A stretch of 64,000 bases of DNA from Marinobacter salarius. GTDB lineage: Bacteria; Pseudomonadota; Gammaproteobacteria; Pseudomonadales; Oleiphilaceae. The notes beneath the pieces were generated by a model. That model was not told the origin of the DNA, searched no databases, and saw only the letters and a program-made list of their open reading frames with translations. Made by a program: the position numbers and the translations under genes. Where the stretch lies: assembly GCA_000831005.1 (NCBI GenBank), contig CP007152.1, forward strand, positions 3,286,001 through 3,350,000, given 5' to 3'. Numbering within the stretch: the first letter of the stretch is position 1; every line of letters starts with the position of its first letter. Positions 58,187 through 64,000 of this stretch are shown here, in pieces.

Positions 58187-60103
58187 TCAGAGTTGGTAGG
58201 TGATTTCCAGTTTCTGCTGCAGGCGTTGTGCCTGGCGGAACGACTCGCGAAGAATCCGGCGGTCCAGAGGGTTAAGGTCGTCCGGGTTTATGTAATTGGA
58301 CAGGGGCTCGCCGCGGTCCAGCATCTCCTGGTGTGCCCTCATCCGAATAGCCTGGATCAGGCTATAGGCCTCCTGCCAGGCGTTGGCGTCTTTGGTGTCA
58401 AAGACACCTTTTAAGGCGAGCTGCTGCATGCGCTCCAGTGTGTTGGCTGTGCCCACATTATTGGCGAGGGCAAGTACCCGAACGGCTTCCACGAAGGGAG
58501 CCAGTCCCTGGCGCTTCAGATCAAGTGTGTTTTTCTTGCCATCCGGGGCATAGCGAAAGTTGCGGAACATGGTCAGAGGAGGTTTGCGGGTAATGGCGTT
58601 GCCCGCCAGCATCTTCTGGAACAGGTCGTTCTTGCGTATGCGCGTGAGCACTTTATCCAGCAACCTTTCCAGTGGTTCCATTGGCCCGAATACCGCCCGC
58701 ATGTCGAGAAAAATGGACGAATACACCAGATTCTGCGGGGTTGAGGCGTCAATGAAACGGGCAAACCAGTCATCCCACTCCCTGCCGCTAAGGCACAGTT
58801 TGGGATTGCTGGCCATGATATTACCCTTGCACAGGGTAAAGCCGCATTCCGCCAACTCCTTGTTGACGGTTTCCGCGAAGGGCAGCAGTTTTTCCCTGAC
58901 CTGTTCCTCGGTCATCCCCTCCGGTGTCTGGAACAGGATGCCGTTGTCCTGATCCGTTAACAGGGTTTGTTCCTGCCGACCTTCGCTTCCGAATGTCAGC
59001 CAGGTGAAAGGGATGCCAGGGTCGTGTTTCTTGATGTTCAGTTCCAGGACCCGTCTTACAGTGACATCGTTCAAGGTGGTAATAATTTTTACCACCTGGC
59101 CGGAATCGGCCCCGTGAGCGAGCATCGCGTCCACTAACCGGGACACATCCTTACGGAGGCTGACCAGGGTACGGAGATGGCTGGCGGTGCCGATGGTTCT
59201 GGCGAGGTTGACGAGATCGACCCGCTGAAGTGAGAACAGGTCGCGCTCGGATACCATGCCAATCAGTCGGTGCTCGTCATCCACCACGCAGATGTGGGCA
59301 AAGTGATGCTCTGCCATCAGCATGGCGGCTTCAAAAGCATCTGCGCTGGCCGTGAGGCAACAGGGGTTCCTGGTCATGACCTGGCCGATGGGCGTGTCCA
59401 GAGGGCCCTTCTCCTCTGCCACCATGGTGCGCAGATCCCTAAGAGTGAATATACCTGTGGGATGCCGTTCGTCGTCGGTAATCACGATGCTACCGACACT
59501 GTTTTCGTGCATGCGCGCAACCGCTTTTCGGACCGGGAGGTCCGGAGAGCAGACGATGGGGTTGCGAATAGCGTAGCGTTCCAGCGGGGTGTCCAGCGAG
59601 TTACTGGAACCAATGGAAGCCATGGCGCCGGTCTGTATGCGCTGATTCACCTGATCAAGCAGGCTGCTGACGCCGCGAAGGCAAAAATCACGAAAGGGAT
59701 CACTCTGCGAGAACAGCATGACAAAGGTGTCGTGTTCAATGCTAAGGCAGAAGGTGTCTCCGGAGGCGCGATGCAGTGTGCGGGTGGGGCGTTCTCCAAT
59801 CAGCGCGGCCAATGGAAAACATTCGCCCTGGCTTATTTCAAAGGTGGTTTCGGTTTCTCCGTCCCTGTCTCGCTCCCGTTCGCCGCGAATACGGCCCTGT
59901 TTGACCACGTAGAACCGTTCTACCGGGCCCTCGTCCGGTGTCAGCACCACATCGCCATCGGCGTAGAATCTCAGCGAGGCATGCTCGGCATAATGGGCCA
60001 GATGTGCATCGTCCATGTTTGAAAAAGGCGAATGCTCCCGCAGAAATGCCATGATGGCACGGGTATTCTGGGGGCGTGCACTGTCTTGCGATGCGGCAGT
60101 CAT
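58187..60103 (-). CDS. Cyclic-nucleotide-binding-like/CBS/DUF294 nucleotidyltransferase
   Basis: A 638-residue, uninterrupted protein with three parts. First, a cNMP-binding-like domain (about 25-140; YADGDVVLTPDEGPVERFYVVKQGRI). Second, two CBS repeats (about 170-290; VCSPDLPVRKAVARMHENSVGSIVITDD and MTRNPCCLTASADAFEAAMLM). Third, DUF294 with the nucleotidyltransferase motif LTFGSEGRQEQTLLTDQDNG, as in GlnD-type uridylyltransferases, and a helical C-terminal domain. It probably modifies a protein in response to adenine nucleotides. Its regular position next to DnaQ-like and symporter genes suggests a role in acetate metabolism, but the target is unknown. Confidence 0.87.
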   Translation of the reverse strand: MTAASQDSARPQNTRAIMAFLREHSPFSNMDDAHLAHYAEHASLRFYADGDVVLTPDEGPVERFYVVKQGRIRGERERDRDGETETTFEISQGECFPLAALIGERPTRTLHRASGDTFCLSIEHDTFVMLFSQSDPFRDFCLRGVSSLLDQVNQRIQTGAMASIGSSNSLDTPLERYAIRNPIVCSPDLPVRKAVARMHENSVGSIVITDDERHPTGIFTLRDLRTMVAEEKGPLDTPIGQVMTRNPCCLTASADAFEAAMLMAEHHFAHICVVDDEHRLIGMVSERDLFSLQRVDLVNLARTIGTASHLRTLVSLRKDVSRLVDAMLAHGADSGQVVKIITTLNDVTVRRVLELNIKKHDPGIPFTWLTFGSEGRQEQTLLTDQDNGILFQTPEGMTEEQVREKLLPFAETVNKELAECGFTLCKGNIMASNPKLCLSGREWDDWFARFIDASTPQNLVYSSIFLDMRAVFGPMEPLERLLDKVLTRIRKNDLFQKMLAGNAITRKPPLTMFRNFRYAPDGKKNTLDLKRQGLAPFVEAVRVLALANNVGTANTLERMQQLALKGVFDTKDANAWQEAYSLIQAIRMRAHQEMLDRGEPLSNYINPDDLNPLDRRILRESFRQAQRLQQKLEITYQL

Positions 60104-60288
60104 AATCGCGGTCCGTTGTCGTGCTTATGAGCCGGAAGTGTAGACCAACCGTCTATCTACCGGCCCTACGATGTTTGTCTGAGCGCGGGCCAGCCCCGGC
60201 CTGGCAGTGGGTAGGGCGAGGGGCCTCCTTTATGATGGGTGAGCCGGGTGGTAAAGTCCATGCAACTTCGACCGTAAATGATATCGCC

Positions 60289-60867
60289 ATGACAACCAAA
60301 GATGAGCGCCTGAGCTTCCTGGAGGAGATGAAGGATGTCCGCCGTATCCGGAAGCCGAACAAAGCCGATGTTAAAGCCCCAAAGGATTTGACCCCAGGGC
60401 ACCTTGAGCGGCAGCGGTCCGCCATAGATCAGCCGCACAGGGATCGCAATCCACTGACGGCGGATATGGTTGAGCCTCTGACAGCGCACGATGTTCTCTG
60501 TTGGCAGCGGCCCGGTGTGCAGCATGGCGTATTCCGTAAGCTCCGTCTGGGGCAGTACCCGATTGAAGCGCGCCTGGACCTGCATCGAATGACTGTTGAA
60601 GAAGCGCGTCGGGACGTGTTTGGTTTCATTAATGATTGCGTGCGCTATGGACTTCGATCCGTCATTATTCTCCACGGCAAGGGAGAGCGTAACCCGGACG
60701 GTATCGCCCAGCTCAAGAGCCATCTGGCCAAATGGCTGCCAGAGTTGGAAGATGTGCTGGCGTTTCATTCGGCCCAGAAGCGCCATGGCGGCACCGGTGC
60801 CGTCTATGTCATGGTCCGCAAGGGCGACCGCGACAAACAGCGTAACCGTGAGATTCACGGATCCTGA
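60289..60867 (+). CDS. Smr-domain protein (SmrA/B-like)
   Basis: About 192 residues. The start is taken at MTTKDERLSFLEEMKDVRRI (60289); longer frames upstream look non-coding. The C-terminal Smr domain is clear: ARLDLHRMTVEEARRDVFGF, then LRSVIILHGKGERNPDG and HSAQKRHGGTGAVYVMVRKG. Smr domains are endonucleases; SmrB cleaves mRNA at collided ribosomes in E. coli, while short proteins like this are of the SmrA/YdaL type. It is divergent from the DUF294 gene. Confidence 0.85.
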   Translation: MTTKDERLSFLEEMKDVRRIRKPNKADVKAPKDLTPGHLERQRSAIDQPHRDRNPLTADMVEPLTAHDVLCWQRPGVQHGVFRKLRLGQYPIEARLDLHRMTVEEARRDVFGFINDCVRYGLRSVIILHGKGERNPDGIAQLKSHLAKWLPELEDVLAFHSAQKRHGGTGAVYVMVRKGDRDKQRNREIHGS

Positions 60868-60907
60868 CTATTCACCCAACGCCGACAAGATCGGTTCGGA
60901 GGTAAGT

Positions 60908-61099
60908 GTGAAGCAACTGATGTTGGTACTTTTTATGGTAGCGGCACTGGCCGGGTGTAAAGACCGGGTCATCTGGAATGACAACGGCAAGGTGGAAGAG
61001 GCAACAACGGACCGCGAGGTTTGGGACTCCGAGGGTAAAATGGAAGCCGGCGAACGGAAAATCTGGACCGACAAGGACGGCAACGACGTCATCAAATAA
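60908..61099 (+). CDS. Small lipoprotein with W-D/N repeats
   Basis: A 63-residue protein starting at GTG 60908 with GGAGG about 6 bases upstream. A short signal peptide ends at a lipobox (MVAALAGC), so the mature protein is a 46-residue lipoprotein. The mature part holds three imperfect repeats: [22 protein letters not shown] and [10 protein letters not shown]. Each has a Trp, then acidic residues, then Gly. I do not know a family for it. The start lies 40 bases after the Smr gene. Confidence 0.72.
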   Translation: MKQLMLVLFMVAALAGCKDRVIWNDNGKVEEATTDREVWDSEGKMEAGERKIWTDKDGNDVIK

Positions 61100-61170
61100 G
61101 GACGCTCAGCGTTCATAATAATAAAACTCAGCCGGGGCCAGGGTTCCGGGCAGCAGGGGAGAGAACAACC

Positions 61171-61656
61171 ATGGCCGTGAGCCTTACCGTAAATGGCCGG
61201 GAGCGGATGCTCGACGTAGACAGCGATACCCCGCTGCTATGGGTGATTCGCGATGAACTCGGACTGAAAGGTACCAAATTTGGATGCGGCATGGGGCTCT
61301 GCGGCGCCTGTACCGTGCACCTGAACGGGCATCCGGTGCGTTCCTGTTCCACCCCGGTTGAATTGGCTGACGGTGGGGATGTGACAACCATCGAAGGTCT
61401 GTCGCAAGATGGAAACCTGCATCCTTTGCAAAAGGCATGGGTCGAACATGGTGTGCCCCAGTGCGGCTATTGCCAGTCTGGCCAGATTATGAGTGCGGCG
61501 CATTTGTTGCAGCACAACGAAGCTCCCTCCCGCGATGATATTGTTGCCGCCGTAAGCGGAAATCTCTGCCGTTGCGGTACCTATTCCCGCATTGTCGCGG
61601 CGGTTGAGTCCGTGGTTGGTGATGACGCAGCCCGTCCTGATCGGGGGCAAGGGTAA
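61171..61656 (+). CDS. Molybdenum hydroxylase 2Fe-2S subunit (IorA-like)
   Basis: A 161-residue protein with two [2Fe-2S] sites. The plant-type N-terminal site is [17 protein letters not shown], and the helical C-terminal site is [14 protein letters not shown] with [11 protein letters not shown]. This is the small electron-transfer subunit of two-subunit xanthine-oxidase-family enzymes such as isoquinoline 1-oxidoreductase and related aldehyde dehydrogenases. There is no signal peptide, so it would travel with its Tat-exported partner. The large subunit begins one base after the stop. Confidence 0.88.
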   Translation: MAVSLTVNGRERMLDVDSDTPLLWVIRDELGLKGTKFGCGMGLCGACTVHLNGHPVRSCSTPVELADGGDVTTIEGLSQDGNLHPLQKAWVEHGVPQCGYCQSGQIMSAAHLLQHNEAPSRDDIVAAVSGNLCRCGTYSRIVAAVESVVGDDAARPDRGQG

Positions 61657-61657
61657 T

Positions 61658-63861
61658 ATGTCCATGAATCGACGCGATTTCCTGAAGGTAACCGCAGGCT
61701 CCTCTGGCGGGCTGGTCCTGTCCCTGTCGCTTCCGGGCTGCGCTGGCATCCAGACCGATTATGGTGAGCAGGATGGTAGCTGGAAACCTGACGCCTGGCT
61801 GGAGCTGACGACCGATGATCAGGTCTACTTCACCTTGGCGCGTGTTGAGATGGGGCAGGGAACTTACACTGGCCTGACCACCCTCATTGCGGAAGAGCTC
61901 GGGGTGGCGCCAGCCTCCATCAAACCGCGATTTGCCCCTGCGGCCCCGGAATACCGTAATCCCCTCTACAACCTGCAATTGACCGGCGGCAGCACCAGTC
62001 TGGCGACCAGTTGGCAGCCGTTACGGGTGGCGGGAGCCTCTGCCCGTATGATGCTGGTTGCTGCCGCAGCCAATGTCTGGGAAGTCAGCCCCGCTGAGTG
62101 CCGGGCGGTCGAAGGCAGGGTGATCCATCCGAACGGGCGCGACAGCCTGGCTTACGGTCGGCTGGTGGAACTGGCGGCGAAGCAGCCTGTGCCTGAGGCC
62201 CCGTCGCTCAGATCCCGTAGGGAATGGAAGTACATCGGCAAGGAACGGGGGCGCCTGGATGCCGAAGCCAAGTCCACCGGCGCGCCAATCTACGGCATTG
62301 ATGTCGAACTGCAAGGCATGGTTTACGCCGTGGTGTCCCGCCCCGCGCGCTATGGCGCCCGGGTAAAGTCATACGATGACACCGCTGCTCGCCGGTTACC
62401 GGGTGTGCTGGATGTGTTTGAGATCGAGCGTGGCGTGGCGGTTGTGGCTGACAAATACTGGCGGGCCCGTAAGGCCCAGGACGCCCTGACGATCGAATGG
62501 GACAACGACGGCGCGTTGGATGTGTCCTCCGAACAGGTGTTCTCCTCGTACCACAAAGCCGCTGATGAAGACCCGGGGGAACGCGAGCGCAGCGAAGGTG
62601 ATTATGACGACGCACAACAAGGTGCGGAGCGCGTGGTGGAGGCCAGCTATGAGCAGCCTTACCTTGCCCATGCGACGTTGGAACCGATGAATGCCACGGC
62701 GTGGTATCGGGACGGCGCCATTGAAGTCTGGGCACCGACCCAGGCACCCGATCTTGGTCGGATCGCGGCTGCGAGGGTGACGGACCTCTCGCCCGATGAG
62801 GTGACCATCCATACCACCTTCCTCGGCGGTGGCTTTGGGCGCCGGCTGACCAATGATTACATTGAGGAGGCGGCGTCTGTCGCCTACCGGGTACGCAAAC
62901 CGGTCAAGCTGATCTGGTCGCGGGAAGAAGATACCCGTCACGATGTTTATCGTCCGGCCATGCTGCACCGGATGCGGGCCAGTGTCAGTGGCGATAACGT
63001 CACTGGCTGGCACCATCAGATTGTTGGCCCGCAGATACTGGACTGGTACGTACGCAATGCGGCACCAGCCAGTACCCGTGGGCTCCGAAATTCCTGTACG
63101 GCACTCTGGGGCGCGTTGGGCTGCTCGCCGAGGGTGTCGCGACTCCCAAGGATCATTCCGCCATCGAAGGTGCCATAGAATATCCGTATCGGGTGCCGAA
63201 TATCGACATACGCCATACCCACACAGATCCGGGGGTGCCGGTGTCCTGGTGGCGGTCCGTGGGTTTCTCTCACAACGGCTTTGCTGTTGAAACCTTTATG
63301 GATGAGCTGGCTCATGAGCAAGGCCATGACCCGTACCGGTTTCGGCGCTCATTGATTGACCACGAACCTAGACACCTGGGCGTGCTGGACAGGGTTGCCC
63401 AACTTGCCCAATGGGACAGCGGCGCCCCCGAAGGACGGGCCCGTGGTGTTGCTCTGTTTCGCAGTTTTGGCACCTACGTGGCCCAGGTGGTTGAGGCCAG
63501 CGTTGAGTTCGGGGAAATCCGGGTGCACAGGGTGTACTGTGCTGTGGATTGCGGCCAGGTGGTCAATCCGGACATTGTTCGCGATCAGATCGAGGGCGGT
63601 ATTATCTTTGGCCTCACGGCAGCGCTCCACGGCAACATTACCCTGGAAGGCGGACAGGTCCAGCAAAGCAATTTCCACGATTACCCGCTCATGCGTCATG
63701 ATCAGCGGCCCGAGGTGGTGGTGGACATCATCGATAGCGATGAATCGCCCACCGGTGTGGGGGAGCCCGGTGTACCTCCGGTGATACCAGCTTTGGGTAA
63801 CGCGTTGTTTGCCCTGACCGGGAAACGCCAGCGCAGCCTTCCCCTGAAAGCCACGGTATGA
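61658..63861 (+). CDS. Molybdenum hydroxylase large subunit (IorB-like), Tat-exported
   Basis: About 734 residues after repair. The N-terminus MSMNRRDFLKVTAGSSGG is a Tat signal (RRDFLK), and LSLPGCAG nearby could be a lipobox. Molybdopterin motifs: EMGQGTYTGLTTLIAEELGV and TFLGGGFGRRLTNDYIEEA. The active-site Glu is in TGVGEPGVPPVIPALGNALF. The frame breaks near 63073; one base restores AASYPWAPKFLYGTLGRVG. It hydroxylates an N-heterocycle or oxidises an aldehyde in the periplasm; the substrate is unknown. An electron-accepting cytochrome, often encoded next, is not in the window. Confidence 0.87.
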
Positions 63862-63902
63862 TCCATGGCTTTCCAGGCCGACCGGTGAGCGTTCGTTGGC
63901 CT

Positions 63903-63930
63903 TTGCGGGCCGCTCGCTCATCCTTATAAT
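63903..63930 (+). promoter_or_regulatory. Sigma70-type promoter candidate
   Basis: TTGCGG (63903-63908), a 16-base spacer and a consensus TATAAT (63925-63930). It points towards the possible next gene at the right edge. The -35 matches only in TTG. Confidence 0.45.
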
Positions 63931-63976
63931 GGTAATCATCAAGCGCTGATCCGGCGTGTCTGTTCCGAGGTGATTT

Positions 63977-64000
63977 TTGTTTGACGTAACCCGCTACGCC
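63977..64000 (+). CDS. Possible start of the next gene, cut by the window edge
   Basis: A TTG codon at 63977 follows GAGG at 63967-63970 with good spacing and opens MFDVTRYA, in frame to the last base. It lies downstream of a good promoter candidate. Only eight codons are visible, so no family can be assigned. Confidence 0.3.

Noticed and set aside
2306..63861. About 20 frame-broken genes as real pseudogenes
   Set aside because: The breaks hit housekeeping genes evenly, are nearly all one missing base in short runs, and the sequence on both sides keeps intact conserved motifs. Error is the simpler cause.

Overview
The window looks like chromosomal DNA of a marine gammaproteobacterium, closest in gene content and protein style to Marinobacter. 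That assignment is inferred from recall of gene families; no search was run. Gene density is high. No rRNA, tRNA, insertion sequence or CRISPR array was recognised. About 20 genes are interrupted by frame breaks, and nearly all are explained by one missing base in a short homopolymer. I therefore annotate them as whole genes and treat the breaks as probable sequence errors rather than real decay.

Layout, left to right. (1) 1-4367: the end of a substrate-binding-like sensor protein, a hybrid histidine kinase, glutathione reductase and a GNAT acetyltransferase. (2) 4387-13760: a type II secretion operon gspE-F-G-H-I-J-K-L-M on the minus strand, with gspC divergent on the plus strand and followed directly by a LapG-type periplasmic cysteine protease. 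gspD is not in the window. (3) 13888-18668: a tightly coupled operon of an alkyl-DHAP-synthase-like FAD enzyme, a FAD glycerol-3-phosphate dehydrogenase and an FGGY kinase, possibly ether-lipid or glycerol chemistry. (4) 18778-20232: a CtaG-like membrane protein and a SCO1/SenC copper protein. (5) 20243-33495: a long minus-strand catabolic block of SDR, acyl-CoA dehydrogenase, APH-like phosphotransferase, DUF6285 protein, acyl-CoA ligase, a five-part Liv-type ABC importer, TetR regulator, aldehyde dehydrogenase and class III CoA-transferase. It probably takes up and degrades a carboxylate. (6) 33738-34556: a stand-alone SDR.

(7) 34641-47815: a defence island. One minus-strand operon encodes, in transcription order, an AAA ATPase with a PrrC/RloC-like anticodon-nuclease signature, a SNF2 helicase, a type III-like Mod methyltransferase and a Res helicase-nuclease. 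A divergent helix-turn-helix gene lies on the other side. This is the most interesting system in the window.

(8) 47916-54561: a four-gene signalling operon of an SLC5-type hybrid kinase, a receiver-TPR protein, a small kinase and a receiver with a membrane anchor. (9) 54614-60103: a membrane protein, an acetate-type symporter with its DUF4212 partner, a DnaQ-like exonuclease and a CBS/DUF294 protein. Together with the hybrid kinase this resembles the CrbS/MxtR acetate-response neighbourhoods. (10) 60289-63861: an Smr-domain protein, a small repeat lipoprotein and a two-subunit molybdenum hydroxylase (IorAB type). A promoter and a possible next gene start at the right edge.
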